A DNA stretch of 64,000 bases, from contig OY282352.1 in assembly GCA_958295495.1 (NCBI GenBank), positions 62,001 to 126,000 on the forward strand, read 5' to 3'. The notes below the pieces were generated by a model, which was not told where the DNA came from, did not search any database, and saw only the letters and a program-made list of their open reading frames with translations. Below are positions 17,672-25,815 of the stretch, in pieces. Source of the DNA: an uncultured Latescibacterota bacterium. Its GTDB lineage: Bacteria > Latescibacterota > UBA2968 > UBA8231. Positions within the stretch are counted from its first letter, which is position 1; each line of letters opens with the position of its first letter. A program made the translations under genes and the position numbers.

Positions 17672-18720
17672 CGTCCCCCTTCCCCTATTAAGCCGCGCAG
17701 GTCCGAGGCCATGCGACCATACCAGTTTGCACTGCGGAAGTATTCCCCCCGGCGTGCGGCACCCGCGCAGAGTCGCCGGTACAGACAGGCATCCTCCAGC
17801 AACCGCTCAATCGCGGACCACACAGCAGCGGCGGAGCGCGGTTCCACCAGCAGCCCGTTCTCATTGTGCTCAACGAGCTCGGGAATGTTGCGCCACTTGG
17901 TAGCGATGACGGGCAGGCCGCATTGGAAGGCTTCGACGATGACGCCGGGATAACCTTCGGCCGGGTAATAGCTCGGAAACAATAGTACGTCGTGTTCGCT
18001 CAGCACCCGGGGAACCTCTCCCGACTTCAGAACGCCTCGATAGGTCGCTCTGGGATGGCCCTCAAACAGGGAGAAGTCCGTGCCGGACATGCCGGGTCCA
18101 AAGACCTGAAGATGACACTGCTCGGGTAGCTGGCGGCACGCGTCGAGGGCCTCTGCCAGCCCTTTGTCCATTTCCAATCGGGAGACGAAGATCAGCTTGC
18201 GGAGCTCCTCGCGCCTGACCGCGGCCGGTGCCTCAATATCCCTCGTATTGGGGAACCAGCGAAAATTGGCCCGGTCGCTGAAGTCCCGGTATAACTGCTG
18301 CGTTTCGACGTACACCAACGAACAGCGCATGTAGGTCCGCTCGGCCAGATAGCGGACCAAGGCACTGTATTGGTGATAAATCGTGCTGAAGTCGGCTCCG
18401 GAGAACCGCAGCACCATGGGCCGGCGCGCGATTTTGCAGATGATCCAGACAGATGTAGCCAAGACGCTCGCCGAATAGGAGGCTATAATGAGAAAGACGA
18501 GCCGGGCGCGTCGGAGCTTCTGCACCACGCCCCAAAGCACCCGCAGGAACCTCGCAAGGCGAATCACTTGGAATTTCCAAGGGCTCAGATTGGTCACACT
18601 TCCCGACGCGTCGACGACTTCCAGCTCGAAACCTCGCCGGCCCAATTCACGGACCGACTCGGCTGCCAGCACTTTGGTCCCTCCGATGACATTGGTAGCG
18701 GACTTCTCGGCCCCCGGCAT
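17668..18720 (-). CDS. Family 4 glycosyltransferase (GT-B fold), copy 2
   Basis: A 350-residue GT4 enzyme closely related to 8108-9193: NVIGGTKVLAAESV, LIFVSRLEMDKGLAEAL, GVLKSGEVPRVLSEHDVLLFPS and EAFQCGLPVIATKWRNIPELV. The first ATG (18720) falls inside the first Rossmann strand: the codons just upstream, in frame, read KPKILLISP, equivalent to KTRLLAIGP in copy 1. The frame is open back to a TAA at 18772-18774, with no ATG, GTG or TTG. A GAGG ribosome site at 18775-18778 stands 9 bases ahead of ATC 18765 and 6 ahead of ATA 18768. The true start may therefore be a rare ATC/ATA codon, or the gene may be slightly damaged. Its stop overlaps the GT2 start (ATGA). Confidence 0.85.
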   Translation of the reverse strand: MPGAEKSATNVIGGTKVLAAESVRELGRRGFELEVVDASGSVTNLSPWKFQVIRLARFLRVLWGVVQKLRRARLVFLIIASYSASVLATSVWIICKIARRPMVLRFSGADFSTIYHQYSALVRYLAERTYMRCSLVYVETQQLYRDFSDRANFRWFPNTRDIEAPAAVRREELRKLIFVSRLEMDKGLAEALDACRQLPEQCHLQVFGPGMSGTDFSLFEGHPRATYRGVLKSGEVPRVLSEHDVLLFPSYYPAEGYPGVIVEAFQCGLPVIATKWRNIPELVEHNENGLLVEPRSAAAVWSAIERLLEDACLYRRLCAGAARRGEYFRSANWYGRMASDLRGLIGEGGR

Positions 18721-18946
18721 CGGACTGATGAGCAGAATCTTTGGTTTTTGATTTTCGCTTTTGATTATACCTTACCTCACTGATTTGACTGACGTTACAC
18801 ACTCCTGTCCCTTTGAGGTTCTTTCCTAAGAATAATGGAAAGCAAATCTACGAGGATCGTCAAGATATCTAACCAATGGTGCTAGTTTGATGCTACAATA
18901 TGTCGGAGTACCAGCGACTTATGACGCAATTTGTAGTATAGCTAGT

Positions 18947-20311
18947 TCAGGTCTCGGCACGCCTTTCCTCGGTTCCCCAACCAAGCACGGATCGACCGGC
19001 CGCCCACAGGAAACTCGCGTCGCCGCGGCGCGGCAACCAGACCGAGAGATAGGCCATTTGAGTCCCTTTGCTGAATGCGAGCGCGAGGAGGAAGCAACGG
19101 CCAAACATGCCAATGGTCATGGCATAGGCGGCCGCTTCGACGCCAAGTTTTGGGTAGAGCAGAAAGAGTGCGCCGAGATTGACGCCTATTCCAAGGCAAA
19201 CCGCCCACGAGCAGATCTCCGGGCGGTTGACGCCTTTGAAGTACGTCATGAATATGCCCATGCCGGCATAGGCCAGGATCCCGGGGGCGAGGATCCAGAG
19301 GAGCGGCACCACCGGCAGGAAGGCGTCCGAAAGCAGGAGCCGAACCAGCGGGGTACTGATCGCCAGCAAGGCGAGGAGGGCGACCAAGGTGACCCCGCAC
19401 ACAAGGCGCAGGCACAGCACCACCAGCTCGGGACGCCCTTTGCCGGCGATACGGGGCATCAGCGCGTTGCCGACCGAGTTGGAGATCAACAGGAATCCAA
19501 GCATGAGCGTGTTTGCCGAGGCAAACAGCCCGATATCGGCCTGGCTCGCGAGCAAGCCGAGAACGACAATGCCGACCTGCGGTCCGATTCCCTCCCCGAT
19601 CCGTGCGACGTGGTATCTCGAGCCGTAGCCGAGAATATGGGTGAGACTCGCACGGGAAGGCCTTTCCAAGACCAGCCCGCAATGCCGGCGCAGATCCCAG
19701 AGACAGGCGGCGATCAAGACGAGATGACCGGCGGCGAACGACGCGATGGCGCCATCGACTCCGAGGCCCCGGCCCCAAACGAGTAACACCAGCGCGAGCA
19801 CGTTCACCGCTACCCTAAGCAGCGAAAAGACCGCCAGTCGGCCAAAGCGCCTGAGCGCGACGAGTTGATGCTCAACTGCGAGCGAGCAAGCCGTGAGCGG
19901 GATCAGGACGATCCCCAAGTAGAAGGAGCGCGTCTGGGCCTTGTGAAAGAAGGCGATGTCGCTGTGGATCAGCGGAATCGCCACCGCGATAGCCAAGCCT
20001 CCGCCGATGAGACCAATCGTCAGGGCACAGGACACGCCTTGCGAAACGCTCACCTGTCTCGTCGCGACGAAATACTGCGCGCCCTGTTCGGCACCGGGGG
20101 TGAAGATCAGGCCGAGCAACGTCCCGAACAGGACGCAGACGGCATAGCTGCCCCTTCCTTCGGGAAGGAGCGCATAGGCGAGCATTCCCTGGATCAAGAG
20201 ACCGAGGACGACGAGGCCGATCCGGGTCGCAAACGCCATGGTGACATCCTGTCCACCGGTTGTGTCCGGATCTCGTAGCGTGTCTCTTGTTCCCGGCTTC
20301 GATTGGAACAT
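18947..20311 (-). CDS. Wzx-like polysaccharide flippase (MOP superfamily), copy 2
   Basis: A 454-residue protein with about 12-14 membrane helices. It shares with copy 1 and copy 3 the N-terminal LLPEGRGSYAVCVLFG, the GAQYFVATRQVSVSQG segment, QADIGLFASANTLM and FKGVNRPEICSWAVCLGIG. The ATG at 20311 gives MFQSKPGTRDTLRDP; later methionine starts would cut into the first helix. Expected role: export of undecaprenyl-linked repeat units. It lies upstream of the GT4/GT2 pair 17668-18720 and 16700-17671 on the same strand (gap about 226 bases with no gene). The presence of three flippases suggests that several glycans are made from this locus, or recent duplication without loss. Confidence 0.87.
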   Translation of the reverse strand: MFQSKPGTRDTLRDPDTTGGQDVTMAFATRIGLVVLGLLIQGMLAYALLPEGRGSYAVCVLFGTLLGLIFTPGAEQGAQYFVATRQVSVSQGVSCALTIGLIGGGLAIAVAIPLIHSDIAFFHKAQTRSFYLGIVLIPLTACSLAVEHQLVALRRFGRLAVFSLLRVAVNVLALVLLVWGRGLGVDGAIASFAAGHLVLIAACLWDLRRHCGLVLERPSRASLTHILGYGSRYHVARIGEGIGPQVGIVVLGLLASQADIGLFASANTLMLGFLLISNSVGNALMPRIAGKGRPELVVLCLRLVCGVTLVALLALLAISTPLVRLLLSDAFLPVVPLLWILAPGILAYAGMGIFMTYFKGVNRPEICSWAVCLGIGVNLGALFLLYPKLGVEAAAYAMTIGMFGRCFLLALAFSKGTQMAYLSVWLPRRGDASFLWAAGRSVLGWGTEERRAET

Positions 20312-20327
20312 GGTGTGGTTGGTCGCC

Positions 20328-20417
20328 CTAGGCCCGGGCCAGCAGGAAGAAACCGATTCTTCAGCTCAAGTGCATGGCCGCGAGGACCAGCGGGCGCAGA
20401 AGCGCCGGCACGGGTGC
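20328..20417 (-). pseudogene. Remnant of an ExoA-like GT2 gene (3' end)
   Basis: The minus strand reads APVPALLRPLVLAAMHLS, then TGA, then RIGFFLLARA and a stop. This matches codon by codon the last 30 residues of the 16700-17671 enzyme (LAALLLPLVLATMHLNWGLGFFLPRE), with the Trp codon replaced by a stop. Only this tail survives, between flippase copy 2 and the Rpn-type gene. It marks an old duplicated GT2 gene in the same orientation that was cut away. Confidence 0.6.
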
Positions 20418-20517
20418 CGTCTCCTCTGTGTCTTCAAACATCGTCGCGGTCTGGGGCCTCGTGGATACGGGAGTTTGTGAGGACCTGATGTTGCGCGGCG
20501 ACCCTACGCGGCAGTCC

Positions 20518-21459
20518 TCACGCGGTGCTGCTCTCCAACGCCGAGCGAAACGCCGCCACATCCGCCGCTTGCACCGCCGCCCGATGCAAGCCCCTGAGCG
20601 GCTCCACCCCGTCCACCGCCGCAATACGGTCCACCAACTGCCGCGTCTGCTCCACCCCAAAGCGAAGCTCCAATACCTCTTGGACGTCTTCTCGCAGCAT
20701 TCGCTCGCGCCCCTGCTCAAGGCCCTGCTCGCGCCCCTGCTCAAGGCCCTGCTCGCGCCCCTGCTCAAGGCCCTGCTCAAGGCCCCGCTCGGCAAAGTGC
20801 TGAATAACCGACGATTCGTACATGATGTCCTCCGGTATGATGCGTTGAATGGTTTGATAATCATACACTAAACCGCTCATAATGGCCAAATCCGTCAGAA
20901 AGTTGGCCTTCGTCGCCGCGGCCATCGGCACGGCCTCGGCACGCTGCACGCACTGCCGCAACCACTGCGCGGCCGTCTGCCCAGCCGGCGGCTGCATCAA
21001 CGGCGCGAAGGGCAACAAGCCCGTATAGTCGCCATCGAGAATGGCTTGCCCGGCCAATGTACTCAGCCGAATCACCTTGTATTGGATCACCACGCGATAG
21101 CCCAAATGATCTTGCACGTACGCGCCGCGGTCGTGGCGGCCGGCGGCCGGCCGTAGGTAGATGACATGGGAATGCACCGGCAGGCCGTACTGCTCGAGGA
21201 GCCGGCCGATGTAGCCAGCCATCCGCAGTGCCATGGCCAAAGAGGTGCTATCGGTCGTTTGAAATTCGTTGTGTACCAAGACTTCGGTGCCGTTGAGGCG
21301 CACGCGCATGAGGCTGTCCAGCCGATGCGTCTCCACGGTGGGTTGCTCCGTGTCGAGCACTTCGAGCACCTCGACATCGTCTTGCGCTAGGGCGAAGCGG
21401 GCGAAGTCTTGCGGATAGGTCTGAATCAAGTCCTTGGAAATCGCGTCAAATTCTGCCAT
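20518..21459 (-). CDS. Rpn family recombination-promoting nuclease / putative transposase-like protein
   Basis: A 313-residue protein of the Rpn/YhgA-like PD-(D/E)XK family. The nuclease core is seen as RLDSLMRVRLNG (D near residue 48) and EVLVHNEFQTTD (E-x-Q near 64-66), followed by YGLPVHSHVIYLRP. Residues about 225-250 are a repetitive GLEQGREQ linker encoded by 24-bp tandem repeats. The rest is a helical tail. Known family members are DNA nucleases that promote RecA-independent recombination; activity here is not shown. ATG at 21459 with GGAG upstream. It stands alone between the flippase region and the Kelch gene, in a zone rich in remnants of duplicated genes. Confidence 0.82.
   Translation of the reverse strand: MAEFDAISKDLIQTYPQDFARFALAQDDVEVLEVLDTEQPTVETHRLDSLMRVRLNGTEVLVHNEFQTTDSTSLAMALRMAGYIGRLLEQYGLPVHSHVIYLRPAAGRHDRGAYVQDHLGYRVVIQYKVIRLSTLAGQAILDGDYTGLLPFAPLMQPPAGQTAAQWLRQCVQRAEAVPMAAATKANFLTDLAIMSGLVYDYQTIQRIIPEDIMYESSVIQHFAERGLEQGLEQGREQGLEQGREQGLEQGRERMLREDVQEVLELRFGVEQTRQLVDRIAAVDGVEPLRGLHRAAVQAADVAAFRSALESSTA
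20705..20790 (-). repeat. In-frame 24-bp tandem repeat in the Rpn-type gene
   Basis: About three and a half copies of a 24-bp unit (gcccctgctcaaggccctgc plus tcgc) encode GLEQGREQ-type octapeptides. Because the unit is a multiple of three, changes in copy number would lengthen or shorten the linker without a frameshift. Confidence 0.75.
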
Positions 21460-21691
21460 AGAGGTCGCAACTCCTTTGGTTAGCCATAACGTTGTGAATT
21501 ATTCTAACTTCCAATCCTACTCAACAAAAAGGCGGCGGAGGCGGCCCTTCGGCCATCCCCACCGCTCCAGTTAGCGGCTATTGGATCGCTGCGCTACCCA
21601 GCATACGCGCCCCTTGCTGGCCCGCGGGCGGGATGCCCGCGTTCCCAAGGACCCGTGCGTAACATCCTAAGTGGAGCCGCCAATCGCCGGC
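21460..21691. other. Intergenic stretch with GC-rich palindromic sequence
   Basis: Between the Rpn-type and Kelch genes (both minus). It contains an AT-rich part near 21485-21530 and a GC-rich part (21530-21690) that includes gcgggatgcccgc, a palindrome around 21611-21623. I see no gene. It could include the terminator of the Kelch transcript, but no T-tract follows. Confidence 0.35.
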
Positions 21692-22618
21692 CTAGGGCAC
21701 GTACTCGTGTAAATCCGCGATCCAGTTGTATCCCTCTCGGTCCTCCCACTTGTGGGCCCCGCCCATGACGAAAATTCGCTCGCCGACATTCGCGGTGGCC
21801 ATCCAAGCTTTTTTCACCGGCATGGGGGTCTCGCTCGACCAAGTGCCAGCGTCGATATCGTACATTTCGACCTCTGTGTGATAAGGCACCGAGCCGCCCC
21901 AGCCGCCAAAAACATAGATCTTGCGCCCCACGGCCAAACAGCCCGGATCGCAGCGCGGCGTGGGGATGGGCGGCAGCGGCGACCAACGGCCGGTAGCTAA
22001 GTCGAATACATTGAAGTCGGGCCGAGCACCGTCGCCGCCGATCCCGGTCGCGACGTAGATCTTGTCGTCCGCCACGGCGACTCCGGGCCCTTGGACTGCT
22101 TTGGGCAGGGGCACCCCCAAGGTCCAGCGGGCCGTGGCCGGATCGAACACCTCGACGCGGTCTAGGTGCCGCTGGCCGATCTCGGGCTCGGCGTTCATAC
22201 TGTTGCCGCCGACCGCGTAGATCTTCCCCTTGCAGACAACGGCCACCAGACCGGCTCGGGGTTTGCTCAAGGGCGCGGCTGCAGACCAAGTCTGCGTCCT
22301 TAAATTCAAAATCTCGACGCTGTCGCGGATTTCAAAGTGGTAGTTGTCGCCGGTTTGCCGCTTTTCCTCCTCCGAGCGCACCCGCTTGCCGCCGCAGGCA
22401 TAAATCTCGTCGCCAATCCGCGCCGCGCCGAACCACCCGCGCGACGTGGGAATGGACGGTCCCGGCCGCCAAGTGTCGCTGGCTACATCGTAGATCTCAA
22501 CCGCATGGACCGTATAGTCGCCGGCCCCGGAAATGGCATAGATCTCGCCTTCTACAGCAATGGCCTGCAGGTCGTGCCGACGGGTCGGCATTGGTGCTTT
22601 TTCGATCCATACTCCCAT
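21692..22618 (-). CDS. Kelch-repeat beta-propeller protein
   Basis: A 308-residue protein of about six Kelch repeats. Each carries a variant of GxIYAxGGxxx...EVFDPATxxW: for example GEIYAISGAGDYTVHAVEIY, GKIYAVGGNSMNAEP, RKIYVFGGWGGSVPYHTEV and ERIFVMGGAHKWED. It has no signal peptide and so is probably cytoplasmic, although N-acetylneuraminate epimerase-like Kelch proteins are exported. Ligand and function are unknown. ATG at 22618 with AGGAGAAAAAG just upstream. It lies 78 bases downstream of the DUF6785-like gene on the same strand, and the two probably share a transcript. A decayed copy of its 5' end is present at about 31275-31432. Confidence 0.88.
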   Translation of the reverse strand: MGVWIEKAPMPTRRHDLQAIAVEGEIYAISGAGDYTVHAVEIYDVASDTWRPGPSIPTSRGWFGAARIGDEIYACGGKRVRSEEEKRQTGDNYHFEIRDSVEILNLRTQTWSAAAPLSKPRAGLVAVVCKGKIYAVGGNSMNAEPEIGQRHLDRVEVFDPATARWTLGVPLPKAVQGPGVAVADDKIYVATGIGGDGARPDFNVFDLATGRWSPLPPIPTPRCDPGCLAVGRKIYVFGGWGGSVPYHTEVEMYDIDAGTWSSETPMPVKKAWMATANVGERIFVMGGAHKWEDREGYNWIADLHEYVP

Positions 22619-22696
22619 CTTTTTCTCCTAACGCGCTCGTTGCAGGTACTTGAATTTCTGGTAAAGGTAGGTCGAGCGACAACCGAGGCCAACTAC

Positions 22697-24673
22697 TCAC
22701 CAGATCAACACGAAATTGCCCTGCTTCCCGGTGATAAAATCAATGACCAGCCAAGTGCCGGCCACTACAAAGGCACCTAAGATCATGCCGACGAAAAAGT
22801 AGCGGGTCTGACGGTACAAAACGCCCCCACCGTATTTGAGCACCACGCCCTTTATCGCCCAAGACAAAAAGACGTTGAACCACATCACCCCCGAGGTGAA
22901 GACCGTCCCGGTCATGGCCAAACCCAGCGGATGAATGGGCCACCAAAGGACCCGCTGATGCACCCCGATCAGCAGCCACATCAACCCAGCACCCAAGCCC
23001 GTAAACAGCCAGCCGCCTAGGTCGGTAGTCGAGGGACTGTGCATCATCATCGAGACATAGGAGAGGGGAACAGAGGAAGAGGTGAGCCAGAACCAGCTGT
23101 TGAGATTGATCCCGCCGTGCCGATAGGATAGGTATAGCACAATCCAGAACGCGCCCGCCAAAGTAACCACCAAGGCCAGCACCAGGCCCCAGAAAAAGGC
23201 CCGCTTTCTCCCCCGCACCACCTCGTGGATCATCTTCAGGCTGTTGGCGCAGGCCGCCATGGGGAAGGTGACAATATCCGCAGTCCACGGATAGGTGTAG
23301 GCCAGCCCGGTCAAGCCCTTCGGCCCGAGGAAGGAGGAGCCTAGGCTGGCCATGACAAAATCGGGCGCAATGAGCGGCGCCCGCACCAGCGCTACCCCGG
23401 CCTCGGCGACAATGCGCGACAAGGCGATGAAAATCAGCATGGCCACCGCGACTAAGAGCAATACCGCGGCCAAGGGAATGCCCAAGGCTTCGAGCCACAC
23501 TACCATGACGACCAACCCCACCAGCACCGTCCACAAGGCCGCTCGGTACGACATAATCTCGTCGCCATCGCCGCCGCCGCGGCTGCAAGCCCGGCGCACC
23601 ACCGCCAGCAAGTGGGAGCGGGCCTTCCACAAAGTATATAGCGCGAATACCAGCATGGCCCCGAGGGCCTGATGGGTCAGATAGGGGGAACTGGGATTGC
23701 TAAACCAGCCCAATTTTTCCGTGCTGTGGACGCCGAGAACATTGAAACAGCCCTGCTCCACTAAGGCCAGCAAATAGAAAAACCAGATTCCCAAGGCTAG
23801 GTTGCGGTTGATGAAATAGGAAAAACCCACCAGCGAAAAGGAAAATTCAAAAGGCAGATTGATGGTATCGCGGAACAAGTACATACTGGAGCGAAAGTAC
23901 AGCGACGGCCATTGCGGATAGTAATTGTGCAGGGCGTTGCAGCAGCCCACTAGGACGGGCAGGGCAAAGCCGATCCACATCTGCGGCTGGCGAAAGACCG
24001 CGCTCACCAAGGCCGCTCCCTCGCGTCCGTTGATCATCTCAATGGGGACCTGCATCATCGGATAGAGCAGGCGTTCCCCTTCCATCCACGGCCGGCGCAA
24101 AAGCACCATCAGGCCAATCGACACTAGGTAGAGGGCGATGAGGAAAACAGACCAATAGCCCAACGCCTCCAGCCAGCCTTCCCAAGGCACCGGCACCCCC
24201 TTGGGCAGGCCCTCGTAGAAACCTTGGATCAAGTGCTCATCGCTGGGGGCGATCCAGTTAGGGACATAGGGCTGGATCAGTTCACCCCAATTGTTTTCGG
24301 GGGTGGCGTAATAGAAAACCCCCGTGATCATGGGCAGCAAGTGCTCGACCAAGCCAAAGGTGGGAATCGAGGCCGACACCATCATCATGGCGTAGATCAG
24401 CACCAACTCTTCCCGCCTCAGCGCCAAATTGCGGCCCAAGGTTCCCACTAGGATATTGCCCAACACTAGGTAGAAGAACAAGAAGAGAGCGACTGGATTG
24501 CTGAAGCACCAGGCCATGAAGGTGCCTTGGATGATGGCGTTGGCGTAGATGGTACCGACGCCAATGAGCAGGCACAACAGGGACCCCAACAAAAAGGCCC
24601 GGATTGAAAGGAACTGGCTTTCTCCGGCAGGAGTCGCCTCCAAGTTGGTCTGTCCGACAAAGGTCTCGGCCAT
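22697..24673 (-). CDS. DUF6785/DUF6784-like multi-pass membrane protein
   Basis: A 658-residue protein with about 14 membrane helices from residue 25 to the end. It resembles large membrane proteins annotated DUF6785 (with DUF6784) in Planctomycetes, Latescibacterota and related phyla, which look distantly like OPT-type transporters; no substrate is known. Recognisable segments include LALRREELVLIYAMMMVSAS, RIVAEAGVALVRAPLIAPDF and PFAMAACANSLKM-like GxG-free loops. The ATG at 24673 (MAETFVGQTN) has a strong ribosome site (GGAGGGAG, five bases away) and is preferred over the upstream frame to 24901, which would add 76 hydrophilic residues overlapping the sulfotransferase gene. It is followed by the Kelch gene. 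Confidence 0.78.
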   Translation of the reverse strand: MAETFVGQTNLEATPAGESQFLSIRAFLLGSLLCLLIGVGTIYANAIIQGTFMAWCFSNPVALFLFFYLVLGNILVGTLGRNLALRREELVLIYAMMMVSASIPTFGLVEHLLPMITGVFYYATPENNWGELIQPYVPNWIAPSDEHLIQGFYEGLPKGVPVPWEGWLEALGYWSVFLIALYLVSIGLMVLLRRPWMEGERLLYPMMQVPIEMINGREGAALVSAVFRQPQMWIGFALPVLVGCCNALHNYYPQWPSLYFRSSMYLFRDTINLPFEFSFSLVGFSYFINRNLALGIWFFYLLALVEQGCFNVLGVHSTEKLGWFSNPSSPYLTHQALGAMLVFALYTLWKARSHLLAVVRRACSRGGGDGDEIMSYRAALWTVLVGLVVMVVWLEALGIPLAAVLLLVAVAMLIFIALSRIVAEAGVALVRAPLIAPDFVMASLGSSFLGPKGLTGLAYTYPWTADIVTFPMAACANSLKMIHEVVRGRKRAFFWGLVLALVVTLAGAFWIVLYLSYRHGGINLNSWFWLTSSSVPLSYVSMMMHSPSTTDLGGWLFTGLGAGLMWLLIGVHQRVLWWPIHPLGLAMTGTVFTSGVMWFNVFLSWAIKGVVLKYGGGVLYRQTRYFFVGMILGAFVVAGTWLVIDFITGKQGNFVLIW

Positions 24674-24771
24674 TTGCTCCCTCCTCGCCCGTCGAGCACC
24701 CGACTCGCTATGGGGGTCTATAAACACAAGAAGGTTGCTTTCCAAAGCCGCCGGATTATTGGGATAGTCTC

Positions 24772-25623
24772 TTAACGGTCGGCGTGCCGGAAGTATATAC
24801 CCTTTGCCAATGCTTGGGAGTGCAACTGAATGGTTGAACGGCACTCGGCGAATGTCTGCTCCAGCAACCGGACACTCTCGGCCTTCAGAATCACCTCCCA
24901 CTCGTCTTCGAGGAGCGGTACAAAGACCAGTCTGTCCAAGTACTCGGAGTCTTTAAGGCGTTGCAGCAGATGCCTGAATCCGAGCGTACGCAGTACGGTG
25001 GCACCCAATGTTGCGAGGGTGGAGAGGACTAGGTTGCGGCAACGGACCGATCTATTGGTGATTCGCGCCTCGACGTGCTCGGAGATGGATACTCCACAAA
25101 GGGAGCTCAGATGGCGGGACACCTGCCCCAAGCTCTTGGTCAGGGCCGAGAACTCGATCGCGAGGACGTCGACATCTAGGCCGTATATTGCCTCGAGCTG
25201 CTCGGGAGTCAATCGGTCCCGCACCACGGACTGCTCCAGCCGGTTTGCCCCCAACCACGCCGCGAGGTGTCCCCGGCTCTTTCTGAACCGGACCATGGAG
25301 CGGGCCCTATCGCAATGCTCGCGGAGCAGGACCACGAGCAGGACTCGGACTCCCCGGCCCTTTAGTGCGCTCACACCGGGGCCGAGCAAACGGTCCTTGT
25401 ACGCGAGGTTTGAGATGTCGGCGAGGATTTTGCCTTCCCCGCCAAGCAGTTGCCCGTACTCCTTCTCGAACCGCCGCGGCGCTCGGTAGTAGCCGGCCTC
25501 CTTGATCTCCGGAAACGCAAACTGGGGGTGCTGTCTAAGGTTTGCGTAGAGGAAATCGGTCCCGGAGCGGCCCGGGCCGACCACCAGCAGATAGTCATAT
25601 TGGGGGGGTTGGCCTTTATTCAT
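24772..25623 (-). CDS. Sulfotransferase-family protein
   Basis: A 283-residue protein with the PAPS-dependent sulfotransferase layout. The 5'-phosphosulfate loop is LLVVGPGRSGTDFLYANL near the N-terminus, and the 3'-phosphate loop is LLREHCDRARSMVRFRKSRG about 105 residues on. It should sulfate a sugar or lipid acceptor, fitting a surface-polysaccharide locus. The start is uncertain: ATG 25623 begins just before the P-loop strand (MNKGQPPQYDYLLVV) as in the family, but has a weak ribosome site. The frame is open to TTG 25719, which would add 32 residues. It is divergent from the flippase gene at 25816. Confidence 0.8.
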   Translation of the reverse strand: MNKGQPPQYDYLLVVGPGRSGTDFLYANLRQHPQFAFPEIKEAGYYRAPRRFEKEYGQLLGGEGKILADISNLAYKDRLLGPGVSALKGRGVRVLLVVLLREHCDRARSMVRFRKSRGHLAAWLGANRLEQSVVRDRLTPEQLEAIYGLDVDVLAIEFSALTKSLGQVSRHLSSLCGVSISEHVEARITNRSVRCRNLVLSTLATLGATVLRTLGFRHLLQRLKDSEYLDRLVFVPLLEDEWEVILKAESVRLLEQTFAECRSTIQLHSQALAKGIYFRHADR

Positions 25624-25815
25624 CTGTCGTACCGTTTTGGTTGGCCGTAGCCTCTTGTCACCAAGTGAATCCGGTGAGTTGTACCAATCGCTTGTAGGGT
25701 TGCAATCCATCCCGATCAAGTATAGTCTTTTAGGGGAGCGACGAACACTAGACTACTTGCGACTTGCGCCCGGCGCACTGAATAACCGAAATGCGGTGTT
25801 CGCCGCCTTGCGCAA

